Shown in pieces: positions 32,271 to 45,431 of a DNA stretch of 64,000 nucleotides. Location: the NCBI GenBank assembly GCA_030247855.1, contig JAPDRN010000086.1, positions 84,267-148,266 on the forward strand. Direction: 5' to 3'. A program made the translations under genes and the position numbers. The stretch is from Knufia peltigerae. Taxonomy: Eukaryota > Ascomycota > Eurotiomycetes > Chaetothyriales > Trichomeriaceae. The notes under the pieces are model-generated. The model was given only the letters and a program-made list of their open reading frames with translations, did no database searches and had not been told where the DNA came from. How positions within the stretch are numbered: position 1 is the first letter of the stretch; each line of letters opens with the position of its first letter.

Positions 32271-35200
32271 TCAAGCCCTTCTTGACCCGTCCGAGGGGAA
32301 CTCATCCGACACGATCAACCTAGTATTCACGTTCATGCTTCCCAGTTCGTTGAGCAAGAGCTTGAAAGCGTAAGGCAGCGTCATCCGAACGACGTTCGAC
32401 CCGCTCTCACCCGCCGTACTACAGCGTTGGCAATACCGCCCAAATGCCATGAACCCACACGACTCGCACACGTCGACTTCGTGCTTGTCGCTGGATAACA
32501 TCAACCGCTCACGAAGAAGTTGTGACGCACCGTACGCGATCAGACAGTCACGTTCCATTTCTCCCAGACGGAGACCGCCGTCTCTGGATCGACCCTCGGT
32601 GGGCTGTCTCGTCAAGATGGCTCGCGGACCGCGAGCGCGACTGTGCATCTTGTCTTGGACCATGTGCTTGAGTTTCTGGTAGTAGATCGGTCCCGTAAAG
32701 ACGTATGCCGGCAGGGGCTCGCCGGTGGTGCCAGACGTGAGGTAGTCCTTGCCGTCGTAACTGTAACCCGACTCGATCAGTGCCCGTGACATGTCCTCGA
32801 GCTTGCTGCCACCAAAGGCAGTCCCGTACTCGAATTTGCCCTTCAAGATACCAGCTTTGCCCGAGACGAGCTCAAGCATCTTACCGACCGTCATACGGGA
32901 TGGGAAACCATGCGGATTCATGATGATGTCCGGGGTGATGCCGAGGTCTGAAAAGGGCATGTCGACCTGTTCGGCGATGATGCCAACGACACCCTTCTGT
33001 CCGTGCCTAGAAGAAAACTTGTCACCGACCTCTGGCACTCTGGTCTGTCGGGTTTGCACCTTGATGAGTTGATGGCCCGCTTCAACCTCGGAGACCATGA
33101 CCTTGTCGATGTAGCTGGGATCTGGAAGCCGATATTTCTGTGGTTGAGGGATTAGACTGTACCCACTGTTAGATCCTCCATCCGATAGTCCAGATGAGTT
33201 TGAATTTTCAGGGATAGCCTTGTTGACGTAGACTTCACCCTGACTGACTTTGGCACCAACAGAAGCGATGCCATCCACATCAAGCAGGGCGTGGGCTTTG
33301 ATAGGAGCGCCATTTTCACAAGTAGGGCCTTCAACTTGATCTTTAGTCGTGTTTGCGTAAATTTTGAGGGTTACGGGATATTTACGCAGAACCTGACATC
33401 GTCCGAAGCCTCGATCTACTGATGCCTTGTTCAGGACAAGGGCATCTTCGATATCGTATCCACTATAGGACATGACTGCGACAGTCGCGTTTTGTCCAGC
33501 TGGAAGCTTGTCGTATTTTACCAGCTCGATAGTCCGAGTTTTGACCAGTGGCTTCTGAGGATACACCATGAGATAGAGCAAGGTATCGATTCTGAGGAAT
33601 TGATTGTTGGCAATAAATCCAATGGCTTGTTTACCCATAGCACATTGGTATGTGTTTCTGGGTGACTGATTGTGGTGGGGATACGGGATCAATCCAGCTA
33701 CAGCACCAAGAATTGTGAAAGGTTCGATCTCCAGGTGCGTTGTCGAAGCATTGATGTCGCCCTCATAAAGGGCGATGTTACTGTCATTCTCCTCGTTGAC
33801 ATCGAGATACTCCACCAGTCCTCTGGCCAGAAAGTCGTCAAAGTCCATCGATGCTTGGCGCAGAGACTTCAAATACCGTTTTGTGACTTTGGACTTTTTG
33901 TCTTCCACAATAATGAGAGGTCGACAAATCCGTCCTTCATCCGTAGCCACGTGGATGGTGCTGTGGTGGTGATTGATGAAGGTTGATACGAATTCTGAGA
34001 TACGCCCCGACCTCCTCAGCCGTCGAAATGAAGTCAAGAAATGTGATGGATGTCTTGTGGTGGCTACTGGAGTACCATTCAAAAGGACCAGGTAAGATCC
34101 CGGTGAATAAAGCTCGGCGCCTCCCACAGTCACAATATCTTCAGCACCGAGCATGAATATAAGCCGTTTGATAGGCGCCTCCTCGTCGTCCGTAGTGATG
34201 TGAGTCATGAGAGCCAAGTTCTTGACCAACCCGCATGCTTCACCTTCTGGTGTGTCGGCGGGACAGAGCATACCAAATGATGACGGTTGGAGGGCTCTCG
34301 GTCCACTGACTTTTCGTGTCTTTTCGAATTGACTCGATATTCTTGTCATCATACCGAGAGAAGCAATAAAGCTCAGCCGGCTCAGTAAATGTGTGACTCC
34401 AGCACGATCCATTCGAAAACGTTTGAGGTTCCAATTTCCGGTGGCAATGGCTCGATTCATTCCCTGGGTAATGTGACCAGCTTGTCCCATCATTGTGTCG
34501 CAGGGATCAGTGACCTGGGTCTTGTTGGGCTTTCGTAATGATTTGTCGATTGCCATTTTGATGCTGTAGTTGAAATTCTTGAACAGGTCTTCGAAGAGCA
34601 GTGACAGCAGTTGGCCAGCCAATTCCAACCGTTTGTTTCCCACATAGTCTCTGTCGTCTACAAGTGCAGGATTCTGTTTCGCCATCAGCACCCGCCGGGC
34701 CATGTGGCCGACATAGATTGCCTTCGGTCTGAAATTCAGGTTCTCGATGGGGACGTGAGCAATAAACACATTGCTAACTGCCTCTATTGCTTCCTGGACA
34801 TAGTTTCGACGAGATTGTCCGAACGGTGTAGGCTTCCGGGTGATCTTGATCCTGGCCCCGAGATAATCCAGGGCTTGTTGTTGCGTATAAATGTGATTCT
34901 TGATGGCTTCTTCAAAGTTGATAGCAAAATCTTCCTGCAACACAGAGTCTGTGCCCGCCACAATAGCACTCATATCGAAGTCAGAAGTCACGCCCATTGC
35001 TTTTAGCAATATGCAGATAGGAACATCTTCGTTCAGAACGTTGTGTCGCATATACAGCAGGTCCTTCTTAAGGACGATATAGCTCTTGGATTTCCTGGCA
35101 TGGGTCGAACTGGTCACGGACGCCGTGATGAGCTCCTTCTTGGCATCGGCTTCGACGATGATACGATTTTTGCTGAGTTGCTCTTGGACCAAGATCACCT

Positions 35201-36000
35201 TCTCGGTACCATTAACGATAAAATAGCCACCAGGGTCCAAAGGACATTCGTCCATCGCACACATCTCGGCCTCGGACTTGCCAGCCAGGACACATTTGGA
35301 ACTCCGCAACATGATTGGCATGCGTCCAATAAGCATACCCCTCCGCCGATAAGCCATCTTCGACTTGGTGTACCGGACATTGACAAATATCGGCGCAGAA
35401 TAGGTCATGTCACGTAGCCGACACTCGTTGGGTGTGACAGTGGATTCGTTCTTTGAATCGTTGACATAGTGTTCATCAAATCTTGAAGGTCGCCCGACAT
35501 AGATGTCCTCGTACTTGAGGTAGAAATCAGGGTCAATATCACTTGTAATTATCGGCTCAGCTTCAATAATCTTCTTCAATTCCACCTCAACGAAATGATT
35601 GAACGACTCGATGTGCTGTTTCACCAGTCCCTTCACTTTCAAGAATGCCGGGACCAAATTCCACTTGTCACGAGCCGTGTCGATCGGATCGGTTAGGGAT
35701 TTGCCATAGTAAAAGGGTTGGAGGGCAGCGTCGAAGCTGTCTGCGTGATGGGAGGGTTTTCGAGGGTGTTTTTCGTGCTTCGAATCATCTTTACTACCAT
35801 GTGCCTCGTGGGTTGTAGTCGCATCGGCGGCGGTTTCTTTTGTGACGGACTTGCGCGGAAGGGTTTTCTGATCTTGTTTAGTCGAAAGCATTGCAGAAGC
35901 GACAAATACGCCATAGACATACCACCTTCGGCGCAATAGATTTTCTAGTGGCTTGCTGAGGTGCTGCCTCAGCACCGTCAACTTTCTTCTTGGGCGGCAT
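32271..36000 (-). CDS. RET1: DNA-directed RNA polymerase III subunit RPC2 (second largest)
   Basis: Two exons, 36000-35923 and 35867-32271, give 1224 residues; the intron is 35868-35922 (GTATGT to ATCAG). The first exon encodes MPPKKKVDGAEAAPQQATRK. This is the Rpb2-like core subunit of Pol III, which makes tRNA and 5S rRNA in the nucleus. Clear beta-subunit landmarks are RRRGMLIGRMPIMLRSSKC, CPLDPGGYFIVNGTEKVILVQEQ, GMLCPADTPEGEACGL, the active-site segment GDKFSSRHGQKGVVG (about residue 975) and GFPSRMTVGKMLEL. The C-terminal zinc ribbon CESCGFMAFGRYCQRC is also present. A charged His/Lys-rich N-terminal extension of about 90 residues precedes the conserved start (FYYGKSLTDPIDTARDKWNL). It makes the protein longer than yeast Ret1. 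Identification as Pol III rather than Pol I or II rests on this overall pattern. Confidence 0.95.
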
Positions 36001-39000
36001 CGGCTATGTTCACCGAGACAACCAGCAAAAACGATACGAAGAGATCTCGCATGCTATTTCCTGGAGCGATCGGGCTCTGGCGCAGAAAAGACAATCAAAA
36101 GGATTCAACTATTTCTGTCGCGGTACGGTTAGCAGGGTGGGCAACATGCCGCCGCACAGAAAAAATTCTGCCGCCATACAAACTATCGTCGCCTCGATGC
36201 AGCAGGCGGTGAGAAGAGGGCAGCGTTTTGTTAGGGAAGGTGGCCCGAGTCACGTGAACGATCCAGTATGAGGGACGGGGAGGAATCAATTGCAAGACTC
36301 GCATTTGTAAGACACTCAAGTGCCCTATTCTGGCACACGAGGACTGAGTCGCTCTCATGAATGTACTGTAGTCATGAAGACACAATGACTGTCGTGCGCC
36401 GCGGAGCATTTTAGGCCGCAGTCCCGGGATCGGCTCTTCATCAGGTGTCGAAGAGTGTGCTATGTTCTACCAGAATGGAAACGGAGTCCTTGACGGAGTA
36501 CGGAGTGCTGTACCGAGTACATGTCCTAATGCTACGAGTGCTCGTACTCCGTAAAGCGAGTGATGGTTGAGTGCCGTGATGTATGCACTCTGACAGCCGA
36601 ACCGGTGGGCCTGGTGGACTTTGACACAAGCTGCCCGACAGCCACCTCATTATTATCTTGACCTGCTGCCAGATAGTCCAAGCTAGAAAAGTACAAGCCC
36701 AAATGGCAGTGGGCATTGCACACGGGACGTCTGATCCTTCGTCAAATGCCTGCTTTGAGAGTGGATCGATTTCCTGCCTGTGATGACTTTTCTTGATGCA
36801 GGGGACTCCAGGAAGCTGCAGCTGCAGCGAGCTGTTTCTGCATTGCATCCCGTTCTATCCCCAAAGCAGGTCAAATCCAGAATCTCGTCGCATCATCTGC
36901 ATCACAGACGAGTACCGAGTATGCAGAATCTTTCCCCCATGCGTCTAAACTTTTGGACCAGACGATGAAGAAATTCAAGCCCGTCATTCACTGGTGAGAT
37001 CGCTTCCTTCGTCGGATGAAGTTTCTGCTGCTGGTTTTCTACTTTCTGCTCACAGTTTCTCTGCCTTGAGAGAGGGGCGAGTAATGCAGGGACGGCTGCC
37101 CCGACATCATCCTGCATCTCGACCTTGCTTTAGGCCACTACTATACTGCCCAGTAGTCCTCTGACAGTAGACTCGCCCAAACATTTTGGACCTCTTGCCT
37201 TCTAACGTGAAGCTACCAGGATAGCCTACCTCCCAGGAGGCTGAAGCCCAGCGTGTCAATCCTCGCTTGTGGCCCACTGGCGCACTGTGCGCTCGGCATG
37301 GCTTGCTCTGCTCGCGGCCTGTGATACGCTGCACGTACATGAGATTAGGTGATGCAGGTGTGGATGCATCAATATATGAAAATCTGGGACGGATACTCCG
37401 TATGCTCAATGTTTGACCTCGGCCGACAATGTGACTTCCTACGGTTTGCTCATATCGAGGCGGTCATGCAAGGAGTCGGGACAGATTGCCCCATGCCGTT
37501 CCGTAAGCAGCAGCCACAGAGTACGCTGGAGTGGCAACACCTTTGTTAGGGCAATTGGGACAGCAGACAGCGAGGGTCGTGGTTTGGATCTCGATTTATC
37601 GATTTTGGTGGCGGCGCCAGTAGGTCAATTTGTTTGGAGGGGCGTCGATGTCTCGAGCGGACCCCTTATTTTTCCAGTTCTTGACCGCCTTTTCCTCCCA
37701 GGCGCTGGTCGTGCTCTTGAACCTCTTGGATTGGGGAAGCCAAAACGAAGCCCACCAAAACAAGCCTGCCTCTTCCCCACATCCAAGGGGTGCATTTTTG
37801 GTCTGACGGCAGGGCAATGGTGCTTGGAAGGGTAGAGTGTTACGATGGGCTATACAGTAGGCAGACGAACTATTGGACGAGCATGACTATCTACCTAATT
37901 ACTCTGTGACCACCCAGGTAAAGCAATACCTGGGAGGATGAGCACTGTAACCATTACGAGTACTCTGTAAGACTTGCCGGAGTGGCACTAGGGAAGATTT
38001 TGTCTCATTGTTGGCGCCCTCGAGGCTGAGTGGCCATGACTGACAGCAGGGCGTTGCCTCCAGCACGCCCATACGTCAGGCATCAAATATTCCGAACTCC
38101 CGAGCAACATAACAGGGCTTGAATGCGTGGGCTGGTGACGGTCTCTTTATCATATAGTATGAGAATGAGGACCACTCTCAGATGGCACAGTGCAGTACTA
38201 CTCGTATGGCAGGGTATTTCCCGTGGATCTGCTGTCGAGGGGCACAGCAGCAAGTTGACCAGCAGCCCCTCGCCCCTCGCCGTCCAGGCCGCTAACAATC
38301 GCGATACCCCCCCGCTAGGCGGTTACCTCCCGGAACCTAAAAGGCAGGGTCCAGGGGCTGTCTTGCTTCCAGCAGCTCAATTTCCAGGCGTAACATGGTG
38401 CCTGTAGACAAGGAGCCCAGGGAGTTGGCCTGGGACGGCATATCTCATTGTTGGTTGTCAGGTCGAAGCAAGGGATTGTACTCCGTAGTTGATCCAGGCG
38501 AGACAAACCCATCTGCGGTCGATCGCCCTCATTCAACCAAGCCCTCGACCTGTGATGACGACCCGGTCCTTGTCGCTCTACCCCGGTCACTTGGGATTAG
38601 CCTGGAGCGCTAGGCGGGCAAAGCTCCAAGACGTCGCTTATGAGTGGCAGAGGCCTGGCGTTCAGTTCAAGGAGCCCACGCCGAGTCGCAGCGGTGCTCA
38701 CAATCGACCCAACAACCTCGTCTAGGCCTCTACCCACTGGCATGCTGGCTTGACTTTGGCGCTTGCCCGAAATGACCAGCCCGGAGCCCAAGAGTTGAGG
38801 TCTAACCTCCATTGCTACTCTGTGGTTTCGACCCGGTCCCTCGAGGTCTCTCCCTCACTTTGCACATTTGTAACAATATTCTTTTTCCTTTTTTGTTGCG
38901 TCTGTGTTTGTTCTACTGTCATTATAGCATCCTCAATAGTGGTGCTGCTTGCTGCTTGCGGCGCGCACGCAGCCTCATTGCATTTCGTTGCTCTTCCTCC

Positions 39001-39336
39001 TGTCGGGTGCCTGTGAGCCAGTCGAAAAGTAGCCTGTCGTGGCCAGCACAGCTCCCGCGCCAGGGCCTCGAGAAACGACCGCTGCCAAACCACAGACACG
39101 AGCAGGACTCCAGAGAGCTCTCTCCACCTTGCTAGGTATGTATGTAGTCAATGCCTGGCGTTGAATCCTGCGCATGGTATCTGTGCATCTGCCACAGGGG
39201 CCAGTGCCTAGGTCTAGCGGCCCGCCAGAATTCAGGGCGATATGGCCGACGAGTCCCCTGGCCTCGATGGCGTTTGTGCTATATGACACCAAAGGATCTC
39301 AAGCTGACCAGGTGAATATGATGTAGATCACCAGTC
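36001..39336. other. Long divergent intergenic region (RPC2 / Puf4-like)
   Basis: About 3.3 kb with no supported gene, the longest gap in the window. Open frames up to 140 codons (37413-37835 plus, 36441-36848 minus) have no protein features. It contains several TACGGAGT/ACTCCGTA boxes (about 36500, 36546, 37397, 38479). From about 38870 a pyrimidine-rich stretch marks a likely transcription start for the PUF gene, so its 5' UTR may be long. A gtatgt donor-like site is at about 39136. Confidence 0.45.
36250..36257. promoter_or_regulatory. Palindromic TCACGTGA E-box
   Basis: A perfect TCACGTGA palindrome 250 bp upstream of the RPC2 start. Such sites are bound by fungal bHLH factors (Cbf1/Pho4 type). 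A second copy is in an intron of the Puf4-like gene at 40461-40468. A function is only a guess. Confidence 0.35.
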
Positions 39337-42300
39337 ATGGCTTTCTCGAACACGCTCAGCGGCCGTATGGAGGAACTGCGATTCCCAAGCCTGCGATCAC
39401 CCGAAGCAGATGGTACATTCAGCCCCAATGGCTCGTCCACAAGAGAACAAAGCCCTTTCTTCCCGAGTGTACATACCTCATCCAACGATGCGCGTGCGAG
39501 TTTGCAAAGACGATTTACAACGGACTCGAGTAAGATGCCTGTCGCGAGGCCATTTGGACAACAGTATTCCTCTATCACTCCAACTTCGGTATGTGATAAT
39601 ACATCTTAAGTGACACTATTCAGACCTTGGCCTATTGTGCTTGGATGAAACAATATGCTATCGCGTGCCAAATCCCATTTGGCTGTGGTGAGGCGCCAAG
39701 CGGAGTTTTGTACCGTTGGATGTGAATTCAATCAGCCACTGCTTTGCGTTGGTTTGATTTGATTTCAGTTCATTCTTCGGCAGTCACTCTACCTCTTCTC
39801 CTCTTTCCTCCTTACCACAACCCTTACCACAACATTCTCGCGTGATGATGCCTAGTCAAACCACTTCATTCGGCTGATATCCCTTCTTCGCAGGTAAAGA
39901 ACAAGCAGATCTACGACGACATCCAATCCGCCAAACGCAAAGCTGAAGAGCAATTGCGGTTCTTGGAGGCGCAAGAACGCAATTTGCAACTAGGATCCAA
40001 CACCCAAGATCTCGACCGGATCTCTACGAGAATGAGCCGAATGAGCTTCAATGGCCCTGTCAGCGAGCCAACAACTCCTCCCGAGTATGCTGACAGCGGC
40101 TTGAGCAACCGTTATTCGCGTTCGAGCAGGTTGTCTATGAACAGCGTCATCTCGCCCCCAGGACTTAGCAATCGACTCTCGCAATCCAGCTCTTTTCTCA
40201 CCTCTCCTCCTGCTAACCGCCTTTCGGCAAATGGTCTCCTGAGCCAAAGCCAGAAACCCTCCGCGAAGTCAGTTCCTGGTTCACGTCGTGGATCTGATGA
40301 GGACGAGTATTATCCCGAAGACCTGAGCAATACTCGAGCTGCTACGTAAGTGCCTTCACAACCTCACACTCGGCTTACCTTCCTTGCATGAACGCCTTAA
40401 CAATGGACGAGATAATACGTTCACTGGGGCAAGTGAGCCGAACCGCCCCTGGCTGTCCTATCACGTGACATCAATCTCGCCTCACCTGAAAGGGCAAACC
40501 GCCCTCAACTCGCGGCACTTTCATCCCATCTCATTGTTCACCGCCTGCCTTTGTGGTTGTTACTCCTCTAACACTTTGGTTTTAGGCTTAACCGCTTCTC
40601 CATGCCCGTAAATAGCAGTCGCCAACCGCGTCTGAGTGTCAGCAGCACCACTCACCACTCTTTCGGTCCTGTCTCTTCGGCTACAAGCTTCCTCTTCGAT
40701 ACTGAAGACGATGACAAACACCTCTCTCTCAACGCGATTGACCTGAAGTCACCGGTGGCAAAGGCGTTTGCTCAACTCGAGGGCGACGATACTTTCCCCA
40801 CTCTGACCAGCGACGGTCTCAAGGTACTTTTAACTAGTTGGTTATTGCCGAGCCTGCGTGCCTGTACTGATGAGTTCATAGCTATCTGCCAATTCTGCAG
40901 CTCTTGATCTTGCCAATTCAAGAGATCCAGACCTCGACTGGACCCTTGGTTTCCGCTACAAACCGGGCCACCAGAGCATGCCACACACTGATTCGTCCAT
41001 GTACCGACCTGTTCTCAGCAATCTGAGCCTCAACAGTCCTATCGCAGATCGATCAGGCGAGCCGTCGCGCCGTAAGTCGCAGCGCCATTCCATGGGTGTG
41101 ACCTTTGAAGATAATTCACTTCTGCCCTCCAATCTTTCCAACACTCGGCCCGCTTCCCTTCAGACTTCTTACTCTACCAACGACGTGCCGACTGTCAAGA
41201 AAGCATTGACTCTCGACACAGTTTCGACTCCTTCCAAGACTCACGCGGAGCAACAATTCCACAACCACAACGTCAGTTTGGGACGAATTCCTGCCAACGC
41301 TGTGACTAACCGTCAGAGTCGCGAAGTGGCAAACGGTGGAAGCAAGCTTGAGGACAAATCAGGCAACCCAACATCGTCGATCTCAAACCTTCACGCAAGT
41401 GCTGCGCCATTCAGTACTACCTACCCCACGGCTTCTGACAACGCGCTGAATACGATGAGTAGCCCGACTTCTACCATGGCACCTCAACCATACACATACA
41501 ACATGCAGACCTACAATGTCAGCCAGATGAACCCGTCGGCTCCTGTGGGTGGACCTGTCCAGGCTTATAGCCAAGGTCAGGGTATGTACAACATCAACAG
41601 TGCCTACAATGCTCAACTTCAACGCTCTGGAACTGGCCGTCGCAACCATGCAGATGAGGCTCGCTTTAACAACGTCCCACTTGAGTCGTACCGCGGCAAT
41701 CTCTATGAGCTTTGCAAAGACCAACATGGTTGTCGCTATCTTCAGCGCAAGCTCGAAGATGGAAATGAAGAGCATATCCAGGCCATCTTCGTGGAGACTT
41801 GCCCTCACATCATTGAGCTCATGACTGATCCATTTGGTAACTACTTATGTCAGAAGTTGTTCGAGCACTGCAATGATGAACAGCGTACTACCCTGATCAA
41901 TGCTGCCGCGCCTGCCCTGACAAGCATTGCACTAAACCAACATGGCACACGCGCATTGCAGAAGATGATTGAGTTTGTTAATCTTCCAGAACAAGTCGAC
42001 ACGATTATCCAATCGTTGACTCCACGTGTGGTCGATCTTGTTCAGGATCTCAACGGCAACCACGTTGTGCAGAAATGCCTCACTCGTCTCGGCGCAGACC
42101 GGTCTCAATTCATCTACGATGCTGTTGGCAAATTCTGTGTGGTGGTCGGCACTCATCGCCATGGATGCTGTGTTCTTCAACGCTGCATCGATCATGCCCA
42201 GGGTTTCCAACGTGCCCAGCTCATTGCCAGAATCACTCATTGTGCTTTTGATCTTGTCCAAGATCCTTTCGGCAATTACGTCGTTCAGTATATCCTGGAC

Positions 42301-42915
42301 CTAGATGAGCCAGCCTTCACCAAACCCTTGTGCGACGCCTTTGCCGGTCGTATCCCTGCATTGTCCAAACAGAAGTTCAGCTCCAACGTCATCGAGAAGT
42401 GTCTGCGCAGTGCCGACACTGAGACCAAGAAAGCCATGATCGAAGAGATGATAATGGGTCCGGAACTTGAGAAGATGCTGCGCGATGCATTTGCGAATTA
42501 CGTGGTTCAAACTGCGATGGAGTTCGCTGATCCGCAGACCAAGATGCGTCTGGTCGACTCAATCCGCCCGATCCTTCCATTGATCAAACAAACTCCACAT
42601 GGTCGTCGCATTGCAAGCAAGATCATGGGCAACGAGGTTGTTCAGAGCCGTGCCAATGCTGCTACAAACGAGAACATTCTTGCAAGCTTCACCGGAAGTC
42701 GTGCCAACAGTCGACGCAATGTCCAGATTGTTGGTGGTGGCTTCAACACACTGCGTGCTCCGAACGGTTATGGAGACGAAAATGTCGGATCCAACGGATT
42801 TGGCATGATGCCCCGTAGCGATGTGGCTCCCATGTACAATGACAATGCCTATGGTACCGATCTTGGCCAGAACGGTTATCCCAGATATCTCAATGGCCCC
42901 AACAATATGCTTTGA
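39337..42915 (+). CDS. Pumilio-family mRNA-binding protein, Puf4 type
   Basis: Four exons, 39337-39588, 39894-40345, 40586-40823 and 40882-42915, give 991 residues. The first two introns are long for this window (305 and 240 bp). The N-terminal half is Ser/Asn-rich, with a short coiled coil (IQSAKRKAEEQLRFLEAQER). The PUM domain spans about 580-910 and matches the Puf4 repeat series: LCKDQHGCRYLQRKL, MTDPFGNYLCQKLFEH, LNQHGTRALQKMIE, QDLNGNHVVQKCL, HRHGCCVLQRCIDH, QDPFGNYVVQYIL, KFSSNVIEKCL and the closing FANYVVQ. Yeast Puf4 binds 3' UTR UGUA elements of ribosome-biogenesis mRNAs and recruits deadenylation. It differs clearly from the first Pumilio gene at 12.8 kb, so the two are not a recent duplication. 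Start 39337 is the best ATG. Confidence 0.92.
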
Positions 42916-43738
42916 AAAAGCGTACCATCACAACATATCAGCGCCGACACGATTACGAGTCACGACATAATGACTACTCAATTTCCCCACGGCACGTGCT
43001 CAAGACATTAGCGACGAAGAACGATTACGTTTCATCTTGACGTGTCCTTTGCGACGACTGTAACAACTCAAAAAGGATTTCAAAATTTCATGACACACAT
43101 TACGGCCCAACTCAATATTGTATTATGCATCCGAGGCTAGCTATTAGTCCAGTATCAGTCTGGCAGGAAGTCAGAGGATTGACATGGATGATGGTTGGTT
43201 TGCACAGCAAGTCTTTTTTTTTCCTTGTGTTTTCGGTTTTCATCATGGCTGGCGAGGTTTATGGTATCTCTTGGAACAAAACAAACAAAAAAATATGTGA
43301 CATGCCTCACGAGCCTTGGAAAGGCAGCTCATTCCTGACAGCATTGGCATTTAAGGCGAGCTTCATGCTGCACCATTGGCATTGCACATACTGGATACGA
43401 AGAGTTGCTTTTCATTATGGAGAAGAGAAATTGGTTTATGTATGTATTCACACCGCAGCAAGTCTCCTTGAATAGACCCCCTCTTGGGGCAAATGGTCCT
43501 GTACCATCAGACAGGCTAGACTTCATTAGCTAGAAAATTGTATCCTAGAGCAATGCTCGGACTTTTTACATGTTAGAGTCTCAGTCGTAGTAACAATAAA
43601 TTCAGCCTTGGTCCATGTGGTCAAAAGTTGCTCAGCCTTCCGTAGCCTATAAAGTTGCGGGATAAGGCTGCGGCAATGCGCGTAACTTTGAACCAAGGAC
43701 GCGTCTGCGCTGTGATCTTGGTCGTCCAACAACCCATA
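42916..43738. other. Intergenic region
   Basis: About 820 bp, AT-rich in its first half. It should hold the 3' UTR of the Puf4-like gene and the ORC5 promoter. Frames of 60-116 codons here show no protein features. Confidence 0.45.
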
Positions 43739-45431
43739 ATGCTACCTCCATACATACTTGCTTCGATCCTGCGGAGTTGTCCCTGCCGAGAATCCCAGAT
43801 ATCGCAGCTAGCGATTTACTATAATGTAAGGGTCGTCTCAACCTCACTCCAAGCCCCCAGGAGCAATCGCACTGTCTAACCTTAGTTGAATAGAACATCT
43901 CCCCGAGTCCTCCGATCCTCGTCGCCAACGGCCTCGAGAACACGAGCAAGACAGAGATCATTCTTAACATTTTAGAAAAGGCGAATGTACAACATGCTCT
44001 GATCAGAGGTAGAGAATGCCTGACTCAGAGACACCTTCTCTCCAAAATCTTTGCGGCCTGCATTGCCGGGTTCGAACAAGAATCGCACCTCGAACAATAT
44101 GATAGGGTTGACAGCATCAATGCCTTGCTGGGCAATCTTCGCAGACTGAGTGAAAGAGACAGGGAGAGGAAGTTTGTGGTTGTCATTGAGGCTATCGACA
44201 AGCTGAAGCAAGCCGGACCAACACTACTCCCAGCACTTGCACGACTAGGTGATCAGGTACACCATAATCTCATGCAGTTCTACTTGGTTTAGCCCTCTCT
44301 AAACTCGAACGGCAGGTTCCTGAATTCTCGATCCTCCTCACATCGAGCTCTCCGAAGCCTCTCTTACTTCATAAGCCTGGTGTCCCATACGTCCACTTTC
44401 CTCCGTACACCAGATCCGAGGCACTGCGAATAGTCACTTTAGGGCGACCGTCGCCGTCTGCATCAGAGCTTGGAATGGAAGAAGAGAGCACTGCAAGACT
44501 CTACGCGCAGTTTGCGATTACGATCTACGACTCCCTTCTCCTGGCAACTTCATCAACTTCACTCACAGCATTCGCATCGCTTTGTGACAAGTTATGGCCG
44601 ATATTCGTCCAACCCATCACCTCAGGCGAGCCGGCACCAGGAATGGGCAAGAATAAATGCTGGGACTTTGCGAAGCTTCTTGTCCGAGGCCGCTCAATCT
44701 TCCAACTTGAGGGTGAGAAGGCTCTGACCACAACCCTGCCTGTTGAACTCTCGCAAGGACAATTCCGTCCTATAACCGACCAGACGCATATAAACGGAAC
44801 GAATCACATAGTCGGCCGAGGCGGAAATGTGATGTCAAGCTCGACCATCTCGAAGACCTCTCAACAGCAACGGCCACCGTTGTTGAAGCACTTCCCAACT
44901 CTTCTTCTTCTGGCATGTTACCTTGCTAGTCATACTGCACCTAAACACGACATTCTACTATTTTCACGCTTGAGCTCTGCCTCGAGCGCAACTAGCAAGA
45001 AGATCCGGAGACTGAGACAGACGCCGACAAAGAGAAAAACCACTTCGGAACTTACAACACCGACCAAGTCACGCAACAAGTCCATTTTCGCTGCAACTGC
45101 CAATCTGGGTATACCCAAATCATTCTCCTTGGAAAGACTACTGGCTATCCTCCGTGCCATTCACCCGCACGGCATTCCAAACCGCCCGGGGAACGTAGTG
45201 AGTGATCGAGTGTACCGAGAACTGGGTGAGTTGGAGAAACTACGGCTGGTGGTGCGAACTTCTGGGACAGGCATAGGTGGTCTCTCAGCAGCCAGTGGTA
45301 CAAGCACTCTTGCCGCAGATGATATGACCGAAGAAAAATGGAGGATCAACGTCGGTAGAGAATGGGTTGTCAGTATGGGACATGTTTGGGGAATGGGAGT
45401 CAATGAGTATGAGATTGAGCAAGATTCCTGA
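43739..45431 (+). CDS. ORC5: Origin recognition complex subunit 5
   Basis: Three exons, 43739-43825, 43894-44256 and 44316-45431, give 521 residues. ORC5 is an AAA+ subunit of the complex that marks replication origins in the nucleus. The N-terminus MLPPYILASILRSCPCRESQISQL fits the family start. Exon 2 carries the AAA+ core, with a P-loop position reading GLENTSKT (about 42-49), then LIRGRECLTQRHLL and the Walker B strand KFVVVIEAIDKL. The C-terminal domain is recognised by FPTLLLLACYLASHTAPKHDILLFS and SFSLERLLAILRAIH. The canonical P-loop GxxxxGK(S/T) has Ser where Gly is expected. The first acceptor (GAATAG at 43893) was chosen because it alone keeps the frame; the nearer CTTAG leads to a stop. 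Confidence 0.93.

Noticed and set aside
36441..36848. 135-codon minus-strand frame in the same gap
   Set aside because: No protein features; overlaps other frames of similar length.
37413..37835. 140-codon plus-strand frame in the RPC2-PUF gap
   Set aside because: No family resemblance, and codon pattern unlike that of neighbouring genes.
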